Part shown: in pieces, positions 12,849 through 24,155 of the stretch
Position numbering within the stretch: position 1 is the stretch's first letter
How the letters are laid out: every line of letters begins with the position of its first letter
Source: Diplosphaera chodatii
Lineage: Eukaryota > Chlorophyta > Trebouxiophyceae > Prasiolales > Stichococcaceae
DNA: 64,000 nucleotides
NCBI GenBank assembly: GCA_032358165.1
Contig: JAALGY010000031.1
Location: 1,550,001 to 1,614,000 of the forward strand
Reading direction: 5' to 3'
Notes under the pieces: generated by a model
Told to the model about the DNA's origin: nothing
What the model saw: only the letters and a program-made list of their open reading frames with translations
The model's database searches: none
Made by a program: the position numbers and the translations under genes

Positions 12849-14012
12849 ATGGGCCTGCTGGACCGTCTGGTCGGTCGCAACGGGGAGCGAGGCGAGGCAC
12901 ACGAGCCGGCACAGCCGAGTGCCGAGCTGCTGGCAGACACCAGCTCTGGCACCAGCTCCGCCCTAGACAGAACAGTGCCAGAATATGCTCCAGGGCATTC
13001 TCCAGCCCCAGACCTGCAGCAGGGGCCGAGGTTATACAACCCTTACCAGGTGCAGCCCTTGGTGTGTGCTTGGCATCCAGTCTGCAACATGATGGCAAGT
13101 CGATACACATGACGGTTGCGACCTCATAGGTCACAGCATAAGCAAAACTGTGCTTCAAGCATCCGGCGGCCGCACATGTTGGTGGTTGCTGTCATTCGTA
13201 GGCTCAAGCGTTTTGTCTGCATGCTGGGCAGGGCCTGAATGCGGCGGTCAGCGGCAGCGGCCTGCAGCAGCCGGTGTACAAGCTGCCGAAACAGCCTGAG
13301 TTCCTGTTTCAAGAGGAGGCGGCCGTGCACAGACGAAGCTGGAGCGAAAACCTCACCTTTTACACAGGCAGCGGCTATCTTTCAGGTGTGGCATCCCACT
13401 CGGTTGAACACATGCGTCAGCATGCAAACAGAGTGTGCTCTGCTACCACATTCCTGATTGCTGACAGCGGCTCAATTGTGCTGTGTCTGGTCATATGAAG
13501 TTCCCGTGGCATGCTGTAGGAGCAATACTTGGCGGCAGCCGCGGTGCATTCGAGGCGCTGCGTGTGCCGCCACCGGACACAGCGCTCAACACGACGCGGC
13601 TCAGACTCAACAGGCTGCTCAACCTTTCGGGCAAGAACGGGCGGGCTGCTGGCCACACGCTGGGTGTGCTCGGCCTCTTCTTCTCGTCGGCGGAGTCGCT
13701 GATTGGCTACTTCAACGACCCATCAGTCCCTGACGCCGTCAACTCCGTGGTAGCAGGTATCTGCACCTCTGCTGGGCCACCAAGATGCGTAGAGCCATGT
13801 GCGTTGGTGCCGCTGCATTGCATGACTGTGACGTCAGTGTCAAACACAGTTGGACCTGACCATTCACTATTTGTCCTCTGACAGGTGCTCTGTCAGGAGC
13901 CCTGTATCGTGCGCCGCGCGGCCTGCGCACTGCTGGTGTGGCGGGCGGCATCGGCGCCGTGGCAGCCTCAGCCCTGGTGTATGCCAGGAACAACTTATCG
14001 AATGGCCTGTGA
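12849..14012 (+). CDS. TIM23: mitochondrial import inner membrane translocase subunit TIM23
   Basis: Channel subunit of the TIM23 complex, which imports presequence proteins across and into the inner mitochondrial membrane. Four exons (12849-13049, 13232-13385, 13520-13756, 13885-14012) join in phase to 239 residues, the usual family size. The N-terminal 67 residues are polar and acidic, as expected for the intermembrane-space domain, and end LYNPYQ. Exon 2 has the plant-type segment [17 protein letters not shown] and [10 protein letters not shown]. Exons 3 and 4 carry the Tim17/22/23 hydrophobic core: [30 protein letters not shown], then [17 protein letters not shown] and [14 protein letters not shown]. 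The ATG is the first in frame and follows CAACA. The stop at 14010-14012 is close to the convergent eL8 gene. Confidence 0.93.
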
Positions 14013-14372
14013 ACTCAGTGTCAGTCCTGGCGCCACAGTGGTGCAATTGCATCTTCATGAAGACTTGATGGTGTAGGGAGACGAGTCGTAATTTGTTCAG
14101 TCGGAGTGATTGTGTCGAGAGCAGCTGCTCTTTGCCCTAGCTAGATCAGGCAATACCAGGTGTAAAGGACTTTGTCGCCAATGTGATGAGAGGGAAGTTG
14201 AGGATCGGAAAAAGTATCCCAGCGGAGGTTTGCAACGCCTGCAAGGGTATTTCTGCCATGGGCACTTGCAACTGTACGCGCTGCGCATATACAGCATTGA
14301 GCCGCCTCGTACACAGGACGACACCCGATCGACAGTGCTGCAGCTGTGAGGCCCACTCTGCAGGTGAATCCC
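14013..14372. other. convergent intergenic interval
   Basis: Holds the 3' ends of TIM23 and eL8. Several short frames cross it, but none resembles a protein family or has coding-like composition; no RNA gene or repeat recognised. Confidence 0.4.
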
Positions 14373-16291
14373 CTACGCACGCATTGCCAGCTCGCGCGAG
14401 ATCTCCTTCTCCCGCTTGCGGGTCTTGGCCTGTACAGCAATGCGCAGGGTCTGTATACACGTAACTGATCTGATGCACATCTGCAGCAGCATGCCGATCA
14501 GCCCGTGTTACTTTGCTGTGCTTGCGCTTATTCCGTACCTGCGACTTCGGGCCCATGATGCCGCCACCCCATGACACACGCGGCCCGTCGTTGTACGTCT
14601 GCTTCACCGACTCCACCAGCTTGGCGAACTCGCGCTGGTCCTCGTTCTTCACCACCGTCAGCGCCAGTGCCGTCGCCGTCTTCTTGTGCACCACCTGCCC
14701 CAGGCGCGCCTTGCCCTGTAGAAACAGCGCCAGCGTTGCCCCCATGAGCAAGCGCACCACAGGCCTTCAGTATGCGCCAGCCTGTCAACCTACCGGACAG
14801 CAAATGGGTGCTGACGGCATCCGCAACCCCCTGGCTGACGCAGCGCAGACCAGCTGGTGCATCGATGGTTCCAGTCTTGTGGAGCAGTGGTGCAGTGATG
14901 CGCGTGCCATTGACCGCAGCACCTTGACGATGCAGTAGGGCACGCCCATCTTCTTGCACAGCGCGGGCAGCCAGACGACCAGCTCCACCGGGTCCACATC
15001 GTGCGCAATGGCCACCATCTGTGCCTTGCCGTTCTCGACCAGGGTCGTGATGTGGTTGATGCCGTACTTGACCACCACCTGTGCAAAGCAGAATTGCAGG
15101 TCAGCACAGAGTGTTGCAGCACCTCTTCAGCCGGCGCAAGGCTAGGTCTGATGCAAAGCCTGGCTGGAGGACGGCTGGAACTGGCAAAGCCTGTGCTGCA
15201 GACAAGATTCCATACCCAAAGTGAGCTTTTCCCTTCCGCTGCATTGCTGTGATGCCTTCAATGCCGCAAGGTGAGGCGGGACCTACCGGCTTCTTCTTGT
15301 CGGACTCAGAGCCCTTCTCCCGCGCCTCCGCCTCTGCCAGCAGCCGCTGCTTCTTCGCTGCCTTGTCCTCCGGCCTGTGGCGCCGCAAGGCAGAGCATTC
15401 AGCCTAACCAAATGCGTTAGTCAGATCATGCTGTTTTTGGCGAGAGGGTCCTGCCATCAGAGGAGGCGCTTCAATGCGATGGACGCATGTCGCAGATGCG
15501 CACAGCAAACCCCTTGTGAGACCGCACCTGTATTTGAGCAGCAGCTTGAAAAGCGTCTGCGCTGTGTTCTTATCCAGGGTCTTTGTGAAGCGGTTGAGCG
15601 CCGGCGGCACCTTCAGCCGCTGGTTCAGCACCCTCCGCTGCCGCTGCAGCCGCACATACTTTGGCCATTTCACAAAGCGGTGCAGGTCTGCCTTCGGCGG
15701 AGGCGCAGCCCCGACACCTGCACGCGATGGTGACGTCGGCTAAACACCTGCTGCACCCGTTCCGCTGCCGCTGGCAAGCACTCTGGAACCATACGTAGTG
15801 CCCGTCTTGCCTGCGAGGCGTGCAAAAGGCGCACAATGCACGAGCACAGCTCACCGAAAGTCTTTGGCCGCTTCTCAAACAGCGGGTTGACCGCCTTTGC
15901 GGGTGCTGCTGCCTGCAAAACCGCATCCGTAACTCAGCCGCAGTTGTGCAGTATACGGCGCACGCCCGGCAGTGCGAGCAGATGCATTGCCGAGGGCTGA
16001 CGATTGAGCGCAGTCTCACCTTCTTGACGGCAGCGGGCGCGGGCGCCACGCGCTTCTTGCCGCCCTTGGGAGCCTGCAGGGAGCAAGATGTGTGGCATCA
16101 GCGCATGTACAGCACCGGCCCCGCACCGAAGACGAGCGTCACCTCCATGCAATCCATATCCACATGCGAAGCGTCCAGCACAGGACTGCTGCAAGTCTGC
16201 ACGTTTGTCAGCACGCTGCGACATCCAAGCAGAGCAGCCGACTCTGAGGGTTGATCAGGCACGCGCAGCCCAGGGCCAAACTACACACCAT
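14373..16291 (-). CDS. RPL7A: 60S ribosomal protein eL8 (L7a)
   Basis: Cytosolic large-subunit ribosomal protein. Reading from the right, the ATG at 16291-16289 is followed at once by a GTGTGTAG donor, so exon 1 contributes only methionine. Exon 2 (to about 16020) gives [13 protein letters not shown]. Next come [153 protein letters not shown] and [11 protein letters not shown]. The last exon gives [18 protein letters not shown] with TAG at 14375-14373. This is the complete eL8 order with no missing block. At least eight introns in under 2 kb is dense even for this window. The start was chosen because MAPKGGKK is the family N-terminus and no other in-frame ATG fits. Confidence 0.93.
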
Positions 16292-16858
16292 GGTCTCGGC
16301 GCCCCCTGCCTTGTCCGCCAACGCTAAAGAGGGTCAGCCCAGGCGCCAGGCTGCCTGAAGAGGGCGTGAGCAGCCGCTTCGGCAGGGCAGGGTTTACACT
16401 ACGCTACTTCCTACTTCTCTATACTGCTGCCGCTTGCTGTGACCTCCGGGTTTGCGCATCTGTGCAGCGCTCTGCCTTATTCAACCGCCCCTCCAGGCTT
16501 GCCGAGTCTGGCGTCCTTTCATGCGCACTTCGGCGGTGGTGGAATGTGCTGGTGACAACAGGCCGTTTGGGGTTGCTAGGACGTTCAGCAGGCGGTGGTG
16601 CATCAGCCTTGCTTAGCGATGTGCGCAAGCACAGGCACACACCAAAATGGCAGGCCACATCAAACCAGGTTGTCAACAGTGCAAGAGGTCAGGGTCATAA
16701 GGACCAGCCGCTCCCATCAGCAATTTGGCACCAGCGGTGGCGCATCAGCCAGCATTGTTCGGTGCAGACTGCTCTGTGCATGATGCCCACGCCCGGAAAA
16801 GAGCTGAACAGCCGGAGTGCCGGCCCCACACTATGTGCAACCCGCCCATAAGGCTGAC
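16292..16858. other. interval between AGPase 3' end and eL8 promoter
   Basis: Both flanking genes are on the minus strand, so this holds the AGPase 3' untranslated region and the eL8 promoter and 5' leader. No convincing coding frame or TATA-like element was found. Confidence 0.4.
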
Positions 16859-19800
16859 TCACAGCTCGGTGTTGTCTGGGATCTCGGCATTACGCAGCAC
16901 CTGCATGCAGTCCATGGCAACGCATTAGAGCAACATCTGATACGCCATGTCTTGAGCAGGTGCAGGGTAATGGCATAGTTGCCGCCAGCCTGCTCTTAGC
17001 CGGCACAACGCACAGTGACGATGCCGGAGCGGATGTAGAAGCCCTCGTCCTCCTTGTTAGCCTCCTCGATGCCTTCCTTGTTGACGATGGTGCAGTTCTC
17101 GCCGATGCGCGCATTCTTGTCCACGATGGTGTTTGAGATGGTGGACCCGGCACCGATGCCGATCGGCACTCGCCTGCAGGTCCGACTCGTGGCTCAGGAG
17201 ATGCCCAATTGCACATGATGAGCTGGCAGTCACTGGCAAATGCTACTTGGCAGCTACATCGATGGGCGACCAACGGGCTCACCCTGCAGCCCGCAGCTCC
17301 TCCTGCTGCTTGTCTGACTCGTAGTAGTCTGCGCCCATGATCATGGCATCCTGCGATGAGATCACAACCGATATTTGGGCAGATAGGGAGCCAGCAAGGC
17401 CCAGGCGTGCCAGTGCGCTGGAGTTGCTGCCACACTGCAGCCGCATCATCAGGAATGTTGCAAGCTGGGCACCCGGATGGTGACGCCCTTGCCGACTCGC
17501 GAGCGCAGGCCCACAATCGCGTTCTCCACTATGCACTCCTCCAGATACGCGCCATGGCTGATGATGGCGTCTGACACCTTGCACGCCACAATCTTTGCCG
17601 GCGGCAGGAAGCGCGGCGATGTGTAGATAGGAGAGTGCGGGTCATAAAACTCGAACCGCGGGGGCTGCGTGGTCAATGTGCCCAATGATGAGGCTGCCGT
17701 CGATGCCCAATGATGCTGTGATCATCTAGTTGCAAGGCCTGCCACAGCCTGGTGCCACAGAGACTGGCGTGCAGGTGACACAAGCATCTGCTTGCAAACG
17801 CACCTGGGCTGCCAGAGCCAGGTTGGCTTCAAAGAAGGATTTGATGGTGCCAATATCCTCCCAGTAGTCGTTGAAGAGGTACGCTTGCACCTTGTATCCA
17901 TCATTTGCCGCCCAGGGGATGATCTCACCACCGAAGTCGTTTGCCTGTGGTCAAACAGCTACACGTCAGAGCCCGTGCTGGCTTGCCTGCTGCATTTGTG
18001 CAGGCATGGCTGGCCTCGTCGTGCCTGAAGGGTGTATGGTGAAAACAGGCATATGCCGAATGCACAAGGCAGCCTGCAGCGTACAGTGCCACCACCTGCG
18101 GATACTTATCGCCAAGCAGCTTCGTGAGCACGTCCTTTTTGAAGACATAGATACCCATGGAGGCAATGTATGGCTTTTCCTTGGCCTCGTTGGGACCCAG
18201 GCCTGTCAGCATGTGCGTGGAGCTGTCGAACATTCCTGAGCTGTCGGAACATTTCTGGGCAGGAGCGACCTCTCAAGCAGATGAGGTCGCATGCTATCTG
18301 CACACATCAGCGCGTCCCTCCCAGCTCACCAAGAATCGTAGTGTCAACAGCCATAGCCTTCAGCGCATCACCCTTGGGCTTCTCTGCAAAGTCCTGCAGG
18401 TCCAGGACGACACCTCAACACGGTGCCTGTCGACGTCAATATGCCAGCATGAGCGCACGAGCTCATCAGCATCAGCAGGTTCCTGCAGATTGCATCCGGT
18501 GCTACCACCAGTTTTGGACTTACGATGACGTCGCCCTCGTCGTTGATCTTCATGAGGCCAAAGTCCTGGGCGCGCTCGTCGTCACATGGCAGGCAGCCCA
18601 GCGTGATGTCTGCATCTGTCTCCCGGTGGTGCTCCACAAATTTGAGGTAGTCCATACGATATCTGTCGGCACAAGACCGGCTGAGTGTCACATGCCCAAC
18701 TACTGATTGGAAACAGCCCATGCCTGCGGGGTGCTCTGCAATGCAAGGGCAGCAAGACAGGGAACGTACAGATGGTCGCCGGAAAGAATGACGATGTCCT
18801 GCACAATCCGGTTCTTGACATCATCGAACATCCAGTTGTACTGCCGCACGGCATCCGCTGTGCCCTGCGCTCAAGACGGCCCACCGTGAGTGCTGTTCTG
18901 CTGGCTAACGCTCAGAAGCTTACCAGAAGGTTCAGTACCGCATGCGTGCCTGGAACCACTCTTTGTCCTTCGGTGTCTGCGTGGCCGCCAGCACCTCTAC
19001 AAAGCCATCACCGCCAAACTTGACGCCTGTGCATCGTAGGGGAGCACATCATGTGTAAGCGGACACGCATCATCAAACAAATGGAAGGGCAGCAAACTCT
19101 TTGGCTGCCTCTTGAACTTCACAGTTCGTCTGTGCAATGAAAATTCTTGCGTCATGCAACTCTGGCATCATCTTCGATGTGCCTCACCATTGCCAAAATT
19201 GTATGTGCGCGCCAGATGCCGGTTAAGTGACGTGGAGTTGAACTGCGTCAGCACGTAGATCTTGCTGATGCCGCTGTTGATGCAGTTGCTCATCGGCACG
19301 TCGATGAGCCGGTATGCGCCGCCAATTGGCACCGCCGGCTTAGCGCGTTGCTTTGTGAGCGGGTACAGCCGGCTGCCGGCACCACCACCCAGGATGATGG
19401 CTGTGCAGAAGCCAGAGGAGTGAGCTGACCAGCTCAGATTCCGGAACGCCTCGCGTGGTGGTGACACTCAGCACGCAGTCACAGTGGCGAGCTGTCACAC
19501 ACTGCTCCAGTACATGCAGTGCATACATGATGCCCACCTGCAATGCTGCTCGACACCGACCGCATTGAGTTGTTCATTTGTGCCTCCCGCTCGATCACCG
19601 CCTTCACGGGCATGGTGGCGGGGGAGTTCCTGCCGAGTAGCAGGTTACACAGCACTTTCAGCAGTTGCGCATCAAAGCACTTGAGCGATCTCTCACAATA
19701 AAGGCGTGTGCACACTGCCGACGATCGAAGGAGCCAATGTGACGTCTGGCAGTATCTTGTTCGTGCGGTGCTCGGCTGCAGCTCTTCCAGACATGATTCG

Positions 19801-20005
19801 GTCAGTGATCTGTGATACTGACAGTCACAGCACCGGCCCACCGTCGCCGTGGGACGCATGGCTGCCGTAATTGCTGCAGACTCGTGCCAGTTAGGCACTG
19901 CGAGAAGCCGCTGCGATTGCACTGCTGTTGGGCTTTCAGGCCGCAGCACCACCCCTGTGCTGCAGGGGCCCGAGCTGCTGGCGTCGGGGCGAGGCCCCCA
20001 GCCAT
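16859..20005 (-). CDS. glucose-1-phosphate adenylyltransferase (ADP-glucose pyrophosphorylase), large-subunit type
   Basis: Makes ADP-glucose from glucose-1-phosphate and ATP, the committed step of starch synthesis in the plastid. Exon 1 (20005-19842) is an Ala/Arg/Ser-rich transit-peptide-like sequence. Exon 2 ends SVSSSIA and joins in phase to [20 protein letters not shown] at 19400, the nucleotide-binding loop. Then follow [116 protein letters not shown], the [12 protein letters not shown] linker and the left-handed helix repeats ([23 protein letters not shown]). The end is [11 protein letters not shown] then [16 protein letters not shown] at 16859. [19 protein letters not shown] and the IISHG block favour the large rather than small subunit; that assignment is by memory of the families. 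A TATA-like box lies at 20053-20059. Confidence 0.92.
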
Positions 20006-20450
20006 GATCCTTCACGCAAGACGACGCTTGTGTTGACGACGATGTGATTGAGTTATATAGACTGATGAAAAAGCATGCAGCAGACAGCTGACGTTCGATG
20101 CGGTGCGATCAATGGCTGCAGGTCTGCCAGGCAGCAGGCGGGCATCTGGGCCAGGCTGCAGTGGAAGTAGCAAGCAACAAGGCGAGGTTTGCGAGCGGCC
20201 ACCCTGGTCGCCTGCGCTCCGCCATGGCCTGCATGTGTTTGCTTTCGCCGATACAGTAGCACCTGTATAGCCGCTGCGAGGGATTCTGAACGCAGTGCCA
20301 GCAGCTTGCAACCAGTGCCGGGCTGCGAGACACTCGGCGGCGTTTGCATCACGTGCTCGAAAACAAGCAGGCAAAAGTTGATACGTTCAGCGTTAACGAG
20401 CTGAGACCTTAGGGGGTACCTCTAGCACGCGAGTTCTAACTGCCGCCAAG
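20006..20450. other. divergent interval AGPase / eIF3d
   Basis: Shared upstream region of AGPase (minus) and eIF3d (plus). Apart from the minus-strand TATA-like box near 20056 no gene or repeat is recognised. The eIF3d ATG at 20451 sits in the context GCCGCCAAGATGG, close to the eukaryotic initiation consensus. Confidence 0.5.
20053..20059 (-). promoter_or_regulatory. candidate TATA box of the AGPase gene
   Basis: On the minus strand the sequence reads CTATATAACT, 48 nt upstream of the AGPase ATG at 20005. This would leave a short 5' leader. It lies in the 445-nt interval shared with the divergent eIF3d gene, where no matching box faces the other way. Confidence 0.45.
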
Positions 20451-23400
20451 ATGGTAGCATTTGAAGTGCCCCAAGTGGCTGCAAATGATAGTGGATGGGG
20501 CCCGACCGATGTCCCTGAGCAGCTGGACGGCGTGCCGTATGCACCTTTTGGAAAAGGCGATAGAGTTGGTCGGGTGTCTGACTTCACAGCAGCAGGGCAG
20601 CGCTACGGTAGGGCCCGTACTCAGCCAGTGACCACACGCCGCCGCATGCTGTGCCATCATCATCAGCGATCATCAACACAGCAGCAGTTTTGAAGTGCTG
20701 TTGCACTGCGTTGGTGCAGGCAACAGGTATGCCAATCAGCGGGAGCCGGGTGTGGCGGTCTTCAACTTCTTCCACAACGAGGATGTGAGCCGCCTGCGGT
20801 GCCTGTTGTTCCTGGACCAGACTTGTGCTTCGACATGCAAGGGCGCGCAGATTCCCTGTAGAGGATCTGTCTATGTCACCTCTGTCCCTGCTTACATGGT
20901 GCAGGAGGACTCATTCCACCTGGTGGACAGCCGGCCGGTGCAGCGCAACCGCGGCGGCCCCCGCCGCTTCCAGCCCAACCGCTTCCAGCAGCAGCAGCGG
21001 CAGCGCCAGGAGCAGGAGGCTGCGGCAGCAGCGTCCGCCAAGCGGCAGCCGCGCAAGCAGCAGCAGAAGCGCAACTTCCAGCACTTTCAGCGCAACGATC
21101 AGCGGGTGAGCGCCAGGCTTCTCAGCAGCATTCGCAGACTCCGTGCACCCAGCACGTCGCCAGCTGTTGTGCTGGCAATCAGGACGGCTGGGTGCCACCG
21201 CTGCATATGTCGCTCTCAGTGTCAGCTGCATCGCTACCTGCTTACCTTGCTGTGCATGAGAGGATGCTGTGTGCTGTCTATGCAGCAAATGGTGTACACC
21301 AGCTCGGTCGACATTCGGCCAGAGTGGGCGGTGGTGGAGCAGATCCCCTTCACCGCGCTGACAAAGCTGCACTCAGCGCAGCCGGAGCTCAGCGACGTGA
21401 CGTTTGCCGGCCAGCTGCACTTCTACGACAAGGTGCAACATCACCTGGTCCCGCTGACTGTCCAGATGTGTGTTGTCCTTGTGTGCTGAAAACGAGTGTT
21501 CTGAGGATGGGCATGCTCGGTGCAGGTGTACGACCGGGTGACGCCAAAGGCCGACAAGCCCCTTCGGCCAACGGGCGCTGTGTTCAATGACGTCACAGTG
21601 TCAGAGGACCCGCTCATCCAGTGCGATACCCGTCTCTTCGCACCCAACCTGCACAACGCCGCTGTTCTGCACATCCGAGCGGACTGGTGTGCAAATCCTG
21701 ACGCTCCGTGGGTGCTGTGCTGCAGGAAGCTGGCTGAGGAGGGTACGGGGCAGGTGTTCATGACAGACAGCGTGCTGGTGGCGCTCATGTGCGCGCCGCG
21801 CTCCGTGTACTCCTGGGATGTCCTGATCACCAAGGCCGACGGCAAGATGTATTTCGACACACGCTCTGGCTTCTCCATCAACACCGTCACGGTGTGCACT
21901 TGCTTCACGATGTGCCATCTGGGGCGTCCATATTGATTGCTTTCCAATGTTTGCTGGACCAACATACAGACTTGCGCCAGAATTCTGTAAGGAACCCAAC
22001 TTGCTTGCCGAGGCTCTTCAGGCTGTGCAGGTGGCTGAGACGGCACCGGAGGCTGTTGCAGAGGATAAGGACTCCATCAACGGAGTGCAGCAGCTCAGCC
22101 AGGAGGCTACCATCATCAACCAGGCCTTCTCACAGCAGGTTCGAGCCGTCGCATTTTGCTGCAGTCCTGGTGGTGTGCACACCACAGCACTCTCCGAACA
22201 CCGATTGGGACCGGTTCAAGGTGACTGAGCAGGTTCCATTTTGACATGGCCCTGCAGGTGCTGTCAGCGGACACGCCGCACGACTGCGGCGCGCCAAACC
22301 CCTTTGCTGGGCAGGAGCTGCCGGAGGGGCGGCAGGCAGCAAGCGTTGCCTACAGGTGCGGATGCCCTACCCTGCATGACCTTGCTGTCTGGCGCGCCTG
22401 TCTCTGGTGCCCGATTGTCACTTCTGTCAAGGCAGAAGCCAGACAGTCGGACTGACATACCGCTTTGCACGATATGGTCCTGCTCAAGGCAAAGCAGAGT
22501 TGCAGACGCTGGGCGGGATCAGGACATCAGGGATGTCGTGATGTCACATCGTGCACATGGTAGCATTCACGTCAACAATTGTATGCACTTCCGCCGCAGG
22601 TACCGCAAGGCGGCGCTGGGCGATGAGCGGGAGCTGGTGGTGCGCTGCGCCGTCGATGCCGTGATGCACCTGAAGGGCCAGGAGCAGCTGGTGTCCGTTA
22701 AGGCGCTCAACGAGTTCGACCCCAAGTGCGTCTGGTGTATGCACATTGCATCAGATCAGGTTTAGATTAGTGATTCAGATCAGCTGCACGGTCTCCTTGA
22801 CCCTGCACCCTGCAAGCCATGCTGCATATGCTGTATACTGTGCCGTGTCAGAGGACGAACCCCTGTTGGCGGTCTGCAGCGCAGTCCGACCCCACATATT
22901 CCGCTGCAGGCAGCACCTGCCACAAGTGAGTTGCAATTGTCAGTTGAAGTTTGCTCACACTGTAGCAAATGCGCTCGCAGGCTGACCGGGGTGGACTGGC
23001 GGCAGAAGATCGAGAACCAGCGCGGCGCGGTGCTGGCCACAGAGCTGAAGAACAACGCCAACAAGCTGGCCAAGTGGACGGCTGCAGCGCTGGTGGCCGG
23101 GGTGGACCTCATCAAGCTGGGGTATGTGGCGCGCGCCCACCCGCGCGACCCCCACCACCACGTCATCCTCTCCACCCAGGCGCGCGGCATCACAACTGCG
23201 TCTGATGCGCCGGCAAGCTGACGTCCCCCTTGACCCAGCATTCATCATCGCAGTGGCTGCAATGTGACTTTTGCCTTCCCGTGTATATCAGGCCCAGACA
23301 CTGCATTCTGTCATGTCGGTGTCATGGTCACTTTCGAGGTCAGCCTGGCAAACCCTCAGACACATGGTGTCCGATTTGACCTGCACAGGCAGTGAAGCCG

Positions 23401-23916
23401 CGGGACTTTGCGATGCAAATCAACCTGTCGATGGAGAACTGCTGGGGCATTGTCCGCGCGCTGGTGGACGTGTGCAGCGGCCTGGACGACGGAAAGTGGC
23501 TGCTGGTGAAGGACCCCAACAAGCCCCTCCTGCGCCTGTACAGCGTCCCCGCCGACGCCTTCAAGGTGTGCAGCCCTGCTCGCATTACGCATTCCAGCGC
23601 ATGGCTGTTGGCCTTACCACAGATGAAGCACGTGAACAACCTCTGCACCCGCTGCGTGTGTCACCAAGATCACCCTCTTCGCAATGTCATGTCTCCCGTC
23701 CATGATGGTGCATTATTGGCTGTTACAGCAAGTTGAGCGTGCCAAACTGTTTTGGTTGTGTCGCTCGCAGCAGTTCATGCACCAATCAAGTGGTGAGTGT
23801 CAACCTGCTTCGCCCTGTGCAAACAGGAGGACTATGCTGACGAGCCGATGCCAGAGAACGAGGAGGTGCCGCAGTCGCCCATGGCGCCAGCGGATGACGA
23901 CAAGGACGATGACTGA
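20451..23916 (+). CDS. EIF3D: eukaryotic translation initiation factor 3 subunit D
   Basis: Subunit of the eIF3 complex; in animals it binds the mRNA cap. Twelve exons are placed. The N-terminus has [20 protein letters not shown] and [11 protein letters not shown], then [16 protein letters not shown] joined to [10 protein letters not shown] Gln/Arg-rich linker follows at about 20935-21105. Next are [14 protein letters not shown], the [13 protein letters not shown] block, [36 protein letters not shown] and [20 protein letters not shown]. The core ends [42 protein letters not shown] and [16 protein letters not shown]. The tail is acidic (ADDDKDDD) and stops at 23914-23916, as in family members. 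The exon ending STQ at 23179 is followed by GC, not GT: a GT donor that keeps the frame is absent, so the intron 23180-23388 appears to be of GC-AG type. Confidence 0.93.
23180..23388 (+). other. probable GC-AG intron in eIF3d
   Basis: The exon ends at codon CAG (23177-23179), the next bases are GCGCGC, and the intron ends CTGCACAG at 23388. Joining these gives [13 protein letters not shown], which is the conserved eIF3d continuation. Reading on instead meets a TGA at 23219-23221. The only nearby in-frame GT (GTCTGA) would break the phase with the next exon. Confidence 0.65.
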
Positions 23917-24155
23917 TGGGTCAGGCAGTGGGGTGGCGTGGACGTGCATACGACTGCTCAGTGGAATGCACGCTGGAAACATCCTGAGGCTTGTGCGATT
24001 TGCGCTCGGTTGTCCAGATGTTGTTGCTGTCATGTGGCAGTACAAACAAATACATGGCGACGGGCAGCATGTGCAATGCAACGCCAAGCTTGCACAAGCT
24101 GCTGGCATGAGTTGTACATGGAAGACACATCGTACAGCGAATCATCAAGAGCACG

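Noticed and set aside
17679..17715. A 12-bp direct repeat (TGCCCAATGATG twice, 25 nt apart) in an AGPase intron
   Set aside because: Short, two copies only, and within an intron without other structure; likely a small local duplication.
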